Part shown: piece by piece, positions 8,186 through 17,744 of the stretch | Numbering within the stretch: position 1 is the stretch's first letter | Layout: every line of letters starts with the position of its first letter | DNA from: Anaeromyxobacter terrae | GTDB taxonomy: Bacteria; Myxococcota; Myxococcia; Myxococcales; Anaeromyxobacteraceae | Direction: 5' to 3' | Assembly (NCBI RefSeq): GCF_022690685.1 | Contig: NZ_JALCYY010000008.1 | Span: forward strand, 1-64,000 | DNA: 64,000 nt | Program-made: the position numbers and the translations under genes | Notes under the pieces: generated by a model | What the model was told of the DNA's origin: nothing | Databases searched by the model: none | The model's input: the letters and a program-made list of their open reading frames with translations, nothing else

Positions 8186-9352
8186 TTACACCGGCCGCGC
8201 CGCTGCCCGCGGGAGGGCCTCCTCGCGCGCGAGCGCCGCGGCCGGGAGCGCCGCCCGCCCCGCCGCCTGCGCGTAGACGTGCAGCACCCGCGCGGCGACG
8301 CGGCTCCAGCAGAGCGCCGCGGCGCGCGCCTGCCCGCGCAGCGCGAGCTTCGCGCGGAGGTCGCGGTCCACCGCGGCGCGCCAGAGGGCCACCGCCAGCG
8401 CGCCCGGATCTCCGGGCGGGGTGAGCAGCGCGGCGCCACGCGCCGCCTCGGCGTAGCCCGGCAGATCGCTCGCGACCACCGGGCAGCCCGCGGCCATCGC
8501 CTCGACGAGCACCATCCCGAAGCTCTCGCCCCCGAGCGACGGCGCGCAGAACACGTCCGCCCGCGCGTAGGCCTCCGCGAGCGCGGCGTCCCCGAGCCGC
8601 CCGCGGAACCTCACGCCGAGGTGGGCGGCGCGCGCGAGGAACCGCTCCGCCGAGCCCGCGCCCACGACGTCCACCTCGACGGCGCGCCGCTGCGCGCGGA
8701 GCAGCGCCACCGCGTCGAGCAGGACGGAGAAGCCCTTCCGCGGCTCGCCGAAGCGCCCCACGAACAGCACGCGGGCGGCCGCGCGCCCGGGCGCGCCCTG
8801 CGGCGGCGGGGAGCTCGGGGCGCCTGCGGCCGCGAAGCGCGAGAGGTCGACGCCGTTCGGGATCACCGCGGTGCGGCCGCGGTAGATGGTGCGCGAGAAC
8901 GCCTTCGCCGCGCGCGACACGGCGATCCCCGCGTCGATGCGCGAGAGTCCGGCCGAGGCGACGGCGCGGAGCGCGCGCTGCAGCGGCAGCTCGCGATCGG
9001 CGTTCGCGTGGAACGTCGCCACCACCGGGACGCGCGCGAGGCGGAGGGCGTGACGGCCCGGCCCGGGGACGATGGGCTCGTGCACGTGGAGGAGATCGAA
9101 GTGGCCGGCCTCGAGGTAGGCGCGGGTCGCGCTCGCCGACTGGAGCAGGCCGATCCGCGCGACCGAGCCGTTCGCCGGCACGGGGACCACGCCGGGCACG
9201 CCGTCGCAGCCGTCCGGCACCGCCCCGCTCGCCGGGCCGAGGACGCGCACCTCGTGCCCCGCGTCGCCGAGCGCGCGGGCGAGGTCCTGCGCGTGCCGGT
9301 TCACGCCGCCTTCGTGCGAGAGGTCGTACGGCGTGACGATGCAGATGCGCAC
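8186..9352 (-). CDS. GT4 glycosyltransferase, PimA-like phosphatidylinositol mannosyltransferase
   Basis: 388-residue GT-B fold enzyme. It follows mycobacterial PimA along its length: GGVNRHAQ after the first strand (residues 15-22), VPVPANGSVAR (57-66), FDLLHVHEP (85-93), the presumed catalytic H115 in VATFH, donor-binding R200 and K206 in GRFGEPRKGF, and E276 in GGESFGMVLVEAMAAG. PimA transfers mannose from GDP-mannose to phosphatidylinositol at the inner membrane. GTG 9352 starts directly at the first beta strand. The gene 109 bases upstream makes myo-inositol-1-phosphate, which supports an inositol acceptor. The alternative MshA-type activity on free inositol phosphate is less likely by motif but not excluded. 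Confidence 0.8.
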   Translation of the reverse strand: MRICIVTPYDLSHEGGVNRHAQDLARALGDAGHEVRVLGPASGAVPDGCDGVPGVVPVPANGSVARIGLLQSASATRAYLEAGHFDLLHVHEPIVPGPGRHALRLARVPVVATFHANADRELPLQRALRAVASAGLSRIDAGIAVSRAAKAFSRTIYRGRTAVIPNGVDLSRFAAAGAPSSPPPQGAPGRAAARVLFVGRFGEPRKGFSVLLDAVALLRAQRRAVEVDVVGAGSAERFLARAAHLGVRFRGRLGDAALAEAYARADVFCAPSLGGESFGMVLVEAMAAGCPVVASDLPGYAEAARGAALLTPPGDPGALAVALWRAAVDRDLRAKLALRGQARAAALCWSRVAARVLHVYAQAAGRAALPAAALAREEALPRAAARPV

Positions 9353-9460
9353 GAGAGGACCACCCGGAGCCGGACCGCGGAGCGGCCGCCGCGCCGAGGT
9401 GGCCCCGCCGCCCGCGAAGGCGGGCGGGGCCACTCTAGCAGGAGGGGCAGCCGCGCGCGG

Positions 9461-10765
<1,305 letters not shown>

Positions 10766-11003
10766 GTGTGGTTCCTCGTGGGCTGACCGCCTGCTCCTGC
10801 GCCTTGAAGGGGCACGGCCGACGGTTGAGCGCGGTTTCTATCGCATGGCGGGTCGCGGCGGAAGGGGCCGAGTGTTCGTGCACCCGCACTCCTGAAGGGC
10901 GAGGATACGCCCGCCCGCCTGCGCTCGAGGGAGCCTCGACGATCGCGATTGGGTTCGCGGGCTCCCGGAATCGGTCCGACACCGCGCAGGTTCGCCGGCG
11001 CGA

Positions 11004-12107
11004 CTACCCGTCCGCCGCCGGCGCGCGCGGCACGATCCGCACCGAGGGCGCCTTCACGCGCGCCACGATCGCGCGCCCGGGGACGAGCGCGAGGGCGTCG
11101 GCCGAGCGGCGCGTGACGAGCGCGACGAGCCGCGCCCCGCAGTCGACGGCGACGCGCACGAGCGGACCCTCCTCGACGCGCGCGACGACGACGCCGGGCA
11201 GCCGGTTCTGCGCGGACGAGCCGTGCGGGGCGGCGTCCTCGAGCACGACGTCCTCCGCTCGCACGCAGGCGTAGGCCTCGCCCGCGACGCCGCCGGGATC
11301 GACGCCGACGAGCACCACCGCGCCGGCGAGCACCGTCGCGAGCCCGCCCTCGCGCCCCGCGATGCGGACGGGGAGGACGTTCTCCGTCCCGACGATGCGC
11401 GCGACCTCCACGTCGGCGGGCGCGCTGAACACCTCGTGCACCGGGCCGATCTGTCGCACGCCGCCCTGCGCCAGCACCACCATCCGATCCCCGAGCGCGA
11501 GCGCCTCGGTCCGGTCGTGCGTGACCACGATCGAGGGCACGCCGGAGGACTCGAGGAGCCCGCGCAGCTCGCCGCGCAGGAGCTCGCGGGTGGGCGCGTC
11601 GAGGGCGGAGAGCGGCTCGTCGAGGAGGAGGAGTCGCGGCCGCGGCGCGAGGGCGCGCGCGAGCGCGGCGCGCTGGCGCTGCCCGCCGGAGAGCGCGGCG
11701 GGCCGCCGATCGAGGAGCTCCTCGATCCGCATGCGCACGGCGAGCTCCCGCACGCGGGCGTCGCGCTCGGCGCGCGGCAGCGCCGAGAGCCCGAAGGCCA
11801 CGTTCCCCGCCACGGTGAGGTGCGGGAAGAGCGCGTGATCCTGGAAGAGGAGCCCGACGCCGCGGCGCTGCGGCGGCACGAACGCGCCGGTCGTCGCGTC
11901 GGCCCAGGTCTCCCCGTCCAGGCGGATCGCGCCCGCGTCCGGCCGCTCGAGTCCGGCGAGCAGCCGGAGCACGGTCGTCTTCCCCGAGCCCGACGGGCCG
12001 AAGAGCACGGTGACGAGCCCGCCCGCGAGCGGGAGCTCCGCGCGAGCCCGGACGACCGGGCCGGAGTCGAAGCGACGCTCGACGTCGAGGCTCAGCGCGC
12101 GTCCCAC
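11004..12107 (-). CDS. modC: Molybdate ABC transporter ATP-binding protein ModC
   Basis: 367-residue ATPase that powers molybdate (or tungstate) import through ModB. Walker A GPSGSGKTT, signature LSGGQRQR and Walker B LLLLDEPLSALD are intact, followed by the switch His in VVTHDRTEAL. The C-terminal third is a molybdate-binding TOBE-type region, usual for ModC. The GTG at 12107 was chosen because it lies just before LSLDVERRF, the usual ModC start; it overlaps the end of modB by 16 bases. It is the last gene of modABC. Confidence 0.92.
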   Translation of the reverse strand: MGRALSLDVERRFDSGPVVRARAELPLAGGLVTVLFGPSGSGKTTVLRLLAGLERPDAGAIRLDGETWADATTGAFVPPQRRGVGLLFQDHALFPHLTVAGNVAFGLSALPRAERDARVRELAVRMRIEELLDRRPAALSGGQRQRAALARALAPRPRLLLLDEPLSALDAPTRELLRGELRGLLESSGVPSIVVTHDRTEALALGDRMVVLAQGGVRQIGPVHEVFSAPADVEVARIVGTENVLPVRIAGREGGLATVLAGAVVLVGVDPGGVAGEAYACVRAEDVVLEDAAPHGSSAQNRLPGVVVARVEEGPLVRVAVDCGARLVALVTRRSADALALVPGRAIVARVKAPSVRIVPRAPAADG

Positions 12108-12766
12108 CGCGGGAACCTCCGCTGCTGCAGGCCGTGGACTGCGACGAGGACGAGGAACGAGGCGGCGAGGAGGAACGCCGCGGTGCGGTTCGCGGCGGCG
12201 TAGTCGAGCGACTCGACCTGCTCGAACAGCGCGATGGAGAGCGTCCGCGTCTCGCCCGGCACGTTCCCGCCCACCATCAGCACGACGCCGAACTCGCCGA
12301 GGGTGTGGGCGAAGGCGAGCACGGCGCCGGCGAGCACGCCGTGCCAGGCGAGCGGGAGCGTCACGCGGAAGAAGGTCGCGAGCGGCGAGGCCCCGAGCGT
12401 GTAGGAGGCCTCGACGAGGCGCCGGTCCACGCCCGACAGCGCGGCCGCGAACGGCTGGACCGCGAAGGGCAGGCTGTAGAGGACGGAGGCGACGACGAGG
12501 CCCGCGAACGAGAACGGGAACGGGTGCCCGAGGAGCGCCTCGAACGCGCGGCCGGCGGCGGTTCGCGGCCCGAGCCCGACGAGGAGGTAGAAGCCGAGCA
12601 CCGTGGGCGGCAGCACGATCGGCAGCGCGACCACCGCCTCGAGCGCGAAGCGCAGGCGCGAGCGCGTGGTCGCGAGCCAGTGCGCGAGCGGCAGCCCGAG
12701 CGCGACGAGCACGACCGTCGTGAGCGTCGCGAGCCACAGGGACAGCCTGAGCGCCTCGAGATCCAT
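12092..12766 (-). CDS. modB: Molybdate ABC transporter permease ModB
   Basis: 224-residue inner-membrane permease with five or more hydrophobic helices and the ABC coupling loop EASYTLGASPLATFFRVTLP (EAA motif). The ATG at 12766 is two bases after the modA stop, so the genes are tightly coupled. The C-terminus is short and basic (QQRRFPRWDAR) and overlaps modC. The permease exchanges energy with ModC and receives molybdate from ModA. Function is family knowledge; order and spacing are seen directly. Confidence 0.93.
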   Translation of the reverse strand: MDLEALRLSLWLATLTTVVLVALGLPLAHWLATTRSRLRFALEAVVALPIVLPPTVLGFYLLVGLGPRTAAGRAFEALLGHPFPFSFAGLVVASVLYSLPFAVQPFAAALSGVDRRLVEASYTLGASPLATFFRVTLPLAWHGVLAGAVLAFAHTLGEFGVVLMVGGNVPGETRTLSIALFEQVESLDYAAANRTAAFLLAASFLVLVAVHGLQQRRFPRWDAR

Positions 12767-12768
12767 GC

Positions 12769-13527
12769 TCAGGGGAGCGCGTAGCCGTGGCGGGCGAGGA
12801 TGCGCCGGCCGTCGGCGCCGCGCGCGAAGGCGAGGAGGTCCCGGGCGAGCCCGGGGGAGCGCGCGCCGGAGAGCACCACGGCGGACTGCTCGATGGGCGG
12901 GGCGAGCCCGTCCGGCAAGGGGACGCTCCGCCCGGCGACGGCGAGCTCGGGCGAGCTCGCGAGGGAGCGCGGCACGAGGGCGGCGTCCGCGGCGCCGGTC
13001 ACGGCGAACTGGGCGGCCTGCGCGACGCTCGTCCCGAGCACGAGCTTCGGCCTCACCGCGTCGAGCACGCCCGCTGCCCGGAGCGCCCCCTCCGCCGCGC
13101 GGCCGTAGGGCGCGAGCGCCGGGTTCGCGATCGCGACCTTGCGGACGGCGGGATCGGCGAGCGCGGCGAGACCGCGCCGCTCGACGTCGAGGCTCGAGCC
13201 CGCCGGCACCCACAGGGCGAGCCTCCCGATCGCGTAGACGACCTCGTCCGCCGCGAGGCCGGCGGCGACGAGCCTCTGCGGATAGTCGCGGTCCGCCGAG
13301 AAGAAGAGGTCGAGCGGCGCGCCGCTCTGGATCTGGGCGAAGAACGCGCCCGAGGCGCCGTAGGTCACGCGCACCTTCACCTCCGGCCGGCGCGCCTCGA
13401 ACGCGCGCACGAGCTCATCGAGCGCGGGCTTCAGGTTCGCGGCGGCGGCGACGGAGAGCTGGCGCTCGGCGGCGACGGCTCGGGCGGGACCGCCCAGCAC
13501 CGCCAGGAGTAGCAACAGGTAACGCAT
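12769..13527 (-). CDS. modA: Molybdate-binding periplasmic protein ModA
   Basis: 252-residue periplasmic binding protein. A short signal peptide (MRYLLLLLAVLGGPARAVAA) is followed by LSVAAAANLKPAL, the ModA oxyanion-binding start, then YGASGAFFAQIQSGAPLD, another oxyanion loop, and FAVTGAADAALVP, all family landmarks. It captures molybdate or tungstate for ModBC. The start codon faces that of a divergent regulator with only 17 bases between them, and both lie inside one inverted repeat, so expression is probably controlled there. The leader is extremely short, suggesting leaderless or nearly leaderless transcription. Confidence 0.93.
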   Translation of the reverse strand: MRYLLLLLAVLGGPARAVAAERQLSVAAAANLKPALDELVRAFEARRPEVKVRVTYGASGAFFAQIQSGAPLDLFFSADRDYPQRLVAAGLAADEVVYAIGRLALWVPAGSSLDVERRGLAALADPAVRKVAIANPALAPYGRAAEGALRAAGVLDAVRPKLVLGTSVAQAAQFAVTGAADAALVPRSLASSPELAVAGRSVPLPDGLAPPIEQSAVVLSGARSPGLARDLLAFARGADGRRILARHGYALP

Positions 13528-13555
13528 GTGGAGAACATGGTAGCATGTCGTTACC
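13518..13555. promoter_or_regulatory. Inverted repeat spanning the divergent modA/regulator start codons (candidate operator)
   Basis: The arms are GGTAACGCATG (13518-13528) and CATGTCGTTACC (13544-13555). They are reverse complements except for one extra base in the right arm, with a third CATG between them at 13536-13539. The repeat covers the first codons of both divergent genes. A helix-turn-helix protein with a binding-protein-like domain is encoded on one side and the molybdate transporter on the other, so an autoregulatory operator is the simplest reading. This is inference; the repeat itself is seen directly. It is not a canonical ModE box. Confidence 0.5.
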
Positions 13556-14438
13556 CGTGGCGGACTCGCTCCTCACCACCGAAGAGATCGCGCGGCTCCT
13601 CCGCGTCCACCCGAAGCACGTCTACCGCCTCCTCAAGCGGGGCCTGCCGGCCCGGCGGGTCGGCGCGGAGTGGAGGTTCGAGCGGGACGACGTCCTCGGC
13701 TGGGCGGCCCGCAAAGGCGCCGCGGGGGTGAATCCCGGGGGCGCCGGCCCGCGAGAGGCGTTCGGCGCCGCCGGCGCGCCACCGCTCGTCGCCGCGAACG
13801 GCGACGTGGCGGTGGAGCTCCTCTTGCGCCTCGCGCGCGAGCGCGGCGAGCCGCTGCTCGGCCTCGTCCCCGCCGACATGGGCGAGGGGCTCGGGCTCCT
13901 GCGCCGCCGGACCGTGCTCGCCTGCGGCGCCCACGCCGGCGCCTTCCCCCCGGACCTCGACGGCGAGCGGCTCGCGCGCGTGCACCTCGTCGTGCGAGAG
14001 GTCGGGCTCGTCGCGCGCGCCGGCGGCGAGGTGCCCCCGCTCGAAGCGCTGGCCGGGCTCCGGCTCGCCTCGCGCCCACCCACCGCCGGCGTCCGCGCCC
14101 ACCTCGACGCGGCGCTCGCGGCGGCCGGGATCGATCCCGCGGCGGCGCAGGCGCGGGCGGCCCTCCTCTCCTCCCACGCCGAGGTCGCCGCGGCGGTCGC
14201 CGCCGGCAGGGCGGACGCCGGCCTCGCCTCGGCGGCCTGGGCCGCGCGGCTCGGGCTCGCGTTCCGCGCGCTCGCCCGCGAGCCGTACGGCCTGCTCGTC
14301 CGCGCGAGCGATCTCGGCGATCCGCGCGTCGTGCGCCTCTGCGAGGTGGCGCAGTCGGCGGCGTTCGCGCGCGCCGCGGGCGAGGTCGCGGGCTACGACG
14401 CGGCGGGGGCGGGCGGCATCCGCTACGACGCAGCGTGA
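13545..14438 (+). CDS. One-component regulator: HTH (excisionase/MerR-like) plus periplasmic-binding-protein-like domain
   Basis: 297-residue protein with an N-terminal helix-turn-helix (LLTTEEIARLLRVHPKHVYR, about residues 9-28), followed by RRVGAEWRFERDDVLGWAA, the typical excisionase-fold end. Residues about 80-285 form a PBP-like domain (PEPLAGLRLASR-type segment, a GRADAGLASAAWA loop) like the effector domain of molybdate-sensing regulators. It has no signal peptide, so the binding domain is cytoplasmic. Divergent placement from modABC suggests it senses molybdate or a cofactor and controls the transporter. ATG 13545 is the first start; GTG 13557 (VADSLLTTEE) is an alternative that would leave more room for a promoter. 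Confidence 0.82.
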   Translation: MSLPVADSLLTTEEIARLLRVHPKHVYRLLKRGLPARRVGAEWRFERDDVLGWAARKGAAGVNPGGAGPREAFGAAGAPPLVAANGDVAVELLLRLARERGEPLLGLVPADMGEGLGLLRRRTVLACGAHAGAFPPDLDGERLARVHLVVREVGLVARAGGEVPPLEALAGLRLASRPPTAGVRAHLDAALAAAGIDPAAAQARAALLSSHAEVAAAVAAGRADAGLASAAWAARLGLAFRALAREPYGLLVRASDLGDPRVVRLCEVAQSAAFARAAGEVAGYDAAGAGGIRYDAA

Positions 14439-14622
14439 CGCGGGCGCGCGCCCCGGACCGGATCAACCGCTATCACCCGGGGTGAGCGCCGGCGCTCGCC
14501 ACCTCGGGGACCTGCCGCTCGCCCGCCCGTCGCGCCGCCCGGGCACGAGGAGGGGGCCCCCGAAGTCCGCGGCGCACCGCCGCAACGGCGGGCATCGGCC
14601 TCTCGGACTGGGAGGAAACGCC

Positions 14623-15948
14623 ATGGCGACCCCTGCCCGAGCGATGGAACGCCACCGCACCCCGGCGGCGCCGGACACGCGGAGCACCCTCCGCGCCCTG
14701 GAGGTGCTGCTCGCGCCGCTCGCGCCGCGGGACTTCGCGGTGCGGCTCTGGAACGGCGAGACGCTCGCGCCCGCCGCCGGGCGCGAGGCGCGCTTCGTCC
14801 TCGTGCTCACGCACCCCGCCTCGCTCCTGCGGATGTTCTGGCCGCCGGGCGAGCTCATCGTGGCCGAGGCGTTCGTCCGCGGCGACTGGGACGTGGAGGG
14901 TGATCTCGTCCACGCGGTCTCGCTGCGCGAGCGGCTGCGCGTCGGCCCGCGCGAGCTCCTCGCGCTCGCGCCGCTCGCGCCCGCCCTCCTCCGCGGCGCC
15001 CGCTCGCCCACGCCGCTCTCGCGCGCGGCGCACCTCCGTGGAGCGAAGCACACGCCCGGTCGCGACGCGGAGGCGGTGCGCCACCACTACGAGGCGGGGA
15101 ACGACTTCTACGCGCTGTGGCTCGACGAGCGGATGGTCTACTCGTGCGCCTACTTCGAGGACCCGACCCGCTCGCTCGACGAGGCGCAGGAGGCCAAGCT
15201 CGAGCTCGTCTGCAGCAAGCTCCGGCTCGCGCCCGGAGACCGCCTCCTCGACATCGGCTGCGGATGGGGCGGGCTCGTCACCTGGGCGGCGGAGCACCAC
15301 GGCGTCTCGGCGCTGGGGATCACGCTGAGCCCGGCGCAGGCGACGCTCGCGCGCGAGCGGATCGCCGCGCGCGGCCTCGGCTCGCGCTGCCGCGTGGAGG
15401 TGGCCGACTACCGCACGCTCTCCGCCGAGCCGTTCGACAAGGTGGTGAGCGTCGGGATGGTCGAGCACGTCGGCCTCGCGCGGCTCGGGACGTACTTCCG
15501 CCGGGCGTACGAGCTCCTCCGCCCGGGCGGCCTGTTTCTGAACCACGGGATCTCGCCCGCCACGCCGCGCGATCGCAGCCTGCGCGCGAGGCTCCTCCGC
15601 GAGGGCGGGTTCGTGCAGCGGTACGTGTTCCCCGACGGAGAGCTGCCGCTCCTGGACGAGACCGCGCGCGCCGCGGTGGAGGCGGGGCTGGAGCTCCGCG
15701 ACGTGGAGTCCCTGCGCGAGCACTACGCGCTCACGCTGCGTCACTGGATCTCGCGCCTGGAGCGCCGCCGCGCCGAGGCCGAGCGCCTGGTGGGCGTCAC
15801 GGGGTACCGGATCTGGCGGCTCTACATGGCCGGCGCGGCGGACGACTTCGATCGCGCCCGGAACACGGTGTTCCAGGCGCTGTACGTGAGGCCAGATGGC
15901 GGGAGGAGCGGGCTGCCGCTCACGCGAGCGTACGCGGCGCCGCCGTAG
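14623..15948 (+). CDS. cfa: Cyclopropane-fatty-acyl-phospholipid synthase
   Basis: 441-residue SAM-dependent enzyme that adds a methylene bridge to unsaturated acyl chains of membrane phospholipids. A strong ribosome site GGAGGAAACGCC directly precedes ATG 14623, which fixes the start. The N-terminal region is the lipid-binding domain; then HHYEAGNDFYALWLDERMVYS (approx. residues 149-169, quoted in part) leads into SAM motif I LLDIGCGWGG (about 208-217) and VGMVEHVG. The C-terminal RNTVFQALYVRP matches the family end. The length is slightly more than the E. coli enzyme. It is monocistronic by spacing. Confidence 0.9.
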   Translation: MATPARAMERHRTPAAPDTRSTLRALEVLLAPLAPRDFAVRLWNGETLAPAAGREARFVLVLTHPASLLRMFWPPGELIVAEAFVRGDWDVEGDLVHAVSLRERLRVGPRELLALAPLAPALLRGARSPTPLSRAAHLRGAKHTPGRDAEAVRHHYEAGNDFYALWLDERMVYSCAYFEDPTRSLDEAQEAKLELVCSKLRLAPGDRLLDIGCGWGGLVTWAAEHHGVSALGITLSPAQATLARERIAARGLGSRCRVEVADYRTLSAEPFDKVVSVGMVEHVGLARLGTYFRRAYELLRPGGLFLNHGISPATPRDRSLRARLLREGGFVQRYVFPDGELPLLDETARAAVEAGLELRDVESLREHYALTLRHWISRLERRRAEAERLVGVTGYRIWRLYMAGAADDFDRARNTVFQALYVRPDGGRSGLPLTRAYAAPP

Positions 15949-16061
15949 CCGCACTCCGTGGCGCGCAGGCGGGCGCCTCGAAGGCAGCCCGGGCGGTGGC
16001 CGGGCGGGCGGGCGCCACGGGCTGCCGCTCACGGCGCGCGTCGCTACCTGTCTAGGAGGCC

Positions 16062-16541
16062 ATGGCGGAGCGCGTCTTCCACCTCCTCGTCGTGTCGGCG
16101 GTCGTGATGGGCATCGCCCAGACGATCGCGAAGGAGAAGGCGTTCGAGCCGCTCCGCAGCGCGCTCGGCGGCAAGGAGACGTGGCTCGGCTATCTCGTGT
16201 CGTGCCCGTACTGCCTGTCCCACTGGATCGCCTTCGTGCTCGTGCCGCTCACCGGCGCGATCTACGTCCGCGTCGCGCCGCGCTGGGGCGTCGTCTCCAC
16301 GATCCTCGACGTGTTCCTCTCGTCGATCCTCGTCGTGGTCATCGCCGCGTTCATGCGCGTCGCCTTCTGGTTCGTGGACGAGAGCCAGGGCCTCGTGCGT
16401 CGCCAGCAGCGGACGGAGGAGGCGGCGACGCGGCTCGTGCGCGAGCGGGCCGAGGCCCTTCGCGTAGGCGGCGCGGGCGCGGCGCGCGAGGCGGCGAAAG
16501 AGGAGGCGGACGAGCGGGCGGCAGCCTCGAGGCATCACTGA
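16062..16541 (+). CDS. DUF1360 membrane protein
   Basis: 159-residue protein with two or three hydrophobic helices (about residues 8-20, 58-70 and 78-100) and the family signature SCPYCLSHW at about 47-55. It ends in a long charged, Ala/Glu/Arg-rich tail that looks helical. A ribosome site AGGAGG lies immediately upstream of ATG 16062, which supports the start. DUF1360 has no established function; the CPYC motif could bind metal or take part in thiol chemistry, but that is a guess. It stands alone between two spacers and ends before a clear intrinsic terminator region. Confidence 0.82.
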   Translation: MAERVFHLLVVSAVVMGIAQTIAKEKAFEPLRSALGGKETWLGYLVSCPYCLSHWIAFVLVPLTGAIYVRVAPRWGVVSTILDVFLSSILVVVIAAFMRVAFWFVDESQGLVRRQQRTEEAATRLVRERAEALRVGGAGAAREAAKEEADERAAASRHH

Positions 16542-16710
16542 GGAGCCCGCTCCCGGCAGGCCGCTCCATCGGCCCACGGCAGCGCGCCCGCAGCCGCAAC
16601 TGTAGGCGGTTGCCCGACGCCCTCCCGGTGCCGATCATTCGCTGCGAGGGGAAACGGGGGGGACCAGTGAGGCAGGCGGGCGCGGTGACGCACCCGCCGC
16701 CCTCGCGGGT

Positions 16711-16751
16711 TGAAGGGCGGTGAGCCGCGAGGCCCACCGCCCTTCACTTTT
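16711..16751 (+). terminator. Intrinsic terminator (12-bp stem, T-rich tail)
   Basis: TGAAGGGCGGTG (16711-16722) pairs perfectly with CACCGCCCTTCA (16735-16746) across a 12-base loop, and CTTTTCTTC follows. This is a good rho-independent terminator on the plus strand, about 170 bases after the DUF1360 stop. Confidence 0.75.
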
Positions 16752-16937
16752 CTTCACGTCGAGGACGTGCGTTCGCAACCGCGACGGGGCAAGCTCCCCG
16801 CCTCATGGTCGCGCCCTCGCCCGCTTCACGCCGCGTCCAGGGACGCACCGTCGCCGCAGGCGAGCCCTCTCGCCACGCCCGCCTGCGCGGGTCCGGTCCC
16901 GCCGTCACGGCGAGAGGCGTCCCGTCTCCCTGTTCTT

Positions 16938-16965
16938 TTGACAGCCGGACGGGGCGGCGTGAAAT
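16938..16965 (+). promoter_or_regulatory. Candidate sigma70-type promoter for the TolC/MacAB-like operon
   Basis: TTGACA at 16938-16943 is a perfect -35 box; TGAAAT at 16960-16965 with a 16-base spacer is a fair -10 (four of six). It lies 44 bases before the ATG of the first gene of the efflux operon. AT-rich hexamers are rare here, so the match is notable. No transcription data are available. Confidence 0.5.
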
Positions 16966-17009
16966 ACGCCCTGCGCCGGCTACGTAAGGGCCCGCACGCA
17001 CCCCTCGCC

Positions 17010-17738
17010 ATGACCACGACCGAGCTCCTCCAGGACGGAACCATCGTCGCTCGCGCGCTCACCTCCCCGGCGAGCGGCATCGCCGAGGCGGCCGCGCGGC
17101 GCCGCTCCCTCACCGCCCTCGGCGTCGCCACCGCGGCGTCGCTCTTCCTCGCCGCGGTGCTGCTCCCGCGGCTCGACTACGCGGCCGCCGCGGAGCGCAG
17201 GAATCGCGGCCCCGAGGCGCAGGAGATGACGCAGTTCCAGCGCGAGGAGGCGGTCGCGACCGCGCGCAAGCTCGGCCACATCGCAGGCTGGGCGGGCGCG
17301 GCGCTCTCGCCGGCCCTCCTCGCCCTGGGCGCCGCGGCGGCCCTGTTCGCGGGCTTCCGCGTCGCGGGGACGGGGCCGGGCTTCAAGGAGACCTTCGCGG
17401 TCACCTCGCACGGGATGCTGCCGGTGTGGCTCGGAGGCCTGCTCGCGATCCCGGCCGCGGTGGCACGGGCGCCCATCTCGCCGGACGAGGTGCCGCGGCT
17501 CTTGCCCTCGAGCCTGGCGGCCCTCGCGCCGCGCGCCGCGCCGCCGCTCGCTGCCGCGCTCTCCGCCGTCGACCTCTTCGCGCTCTGGGCGGTCGTGCTC
17601 GTCGCGACCGGCATGGCGCGCGCCGCCGGCGCCACCCGCGCGCGCGCCTTCACCGTCACGATCGTCCTCTACGCCGCTTACGTCGCCCTGCTGAAGATCG
17701 TCCCGGCCGCCGCCCTCGGCGGCCCGAGAGGAGGCTAG
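17010..17738 (+). CDS. Yip1-like integral membrane protein, first gene of efflux operon
   Basis: 242-residue protein with about five hydrophobic helices (near residues 35-53, 88-118, 135-155, 185-205 and 212-232). After the N-terminal [13 protein letters not shown] segment its pattern is that of Yip1-family bacterial proteins, though the match is by shape more than by a strict motif. ATG 17010 is the first start after the promoter candidate. It is followed after six bases by a TolC-like gene, so it belongs to the efflux operon; a supporting or assembly role is inference. An unrelated polytopic protein remains possible. Confidence 0.65.
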   Translation: MTTTELLQDGTIVARALTSPASGIAEAAARRRSLTALGVATAASLFLAAVLLPRLDYAAAAERRNRGPEAQEMTQFQREEAVATARKLGHIAGWAGAALSPALLALGAAAALFAGFRVAGTGPGFKETFAVTSHGMLPVWLGGLLAIPAAVARAPISPDEVPRLLPSSLAALAPRAAPPLAAALSAVDLFALWAVVLVATGMARAAGATRARAFTVTIVLYAAYVALLKIVPAAALGGPRGG

Positions 17739-17744
17739 GTCGCC

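Larger units (their letters stand above)
16542..17009. other. Gene-free 468-base spacer with terminator and promoter
   Basis: No convincing coding frame. It holds a perfect 12-base-pair hairpin with T-rich tail (16711-16751) and, downstream, a sigma70-type promoter candidate (16938-16965) for the following operon. Short open frames exist on both strands but show no start with ribosome site and no protein-like sequence. Confidence 0.7.

Noticed and set aside
8186-9352. MshA (mycothiol) assignment for the glycosyltransferase.
   Set aside because: Its motifs follow PimA closely, and no other mycothiol gene is nearby.
13518-13555. Canonical ModE operator.
   Set aside because: The arms lack the TATAT core of ModE sites and the regulator is not ModE-like.
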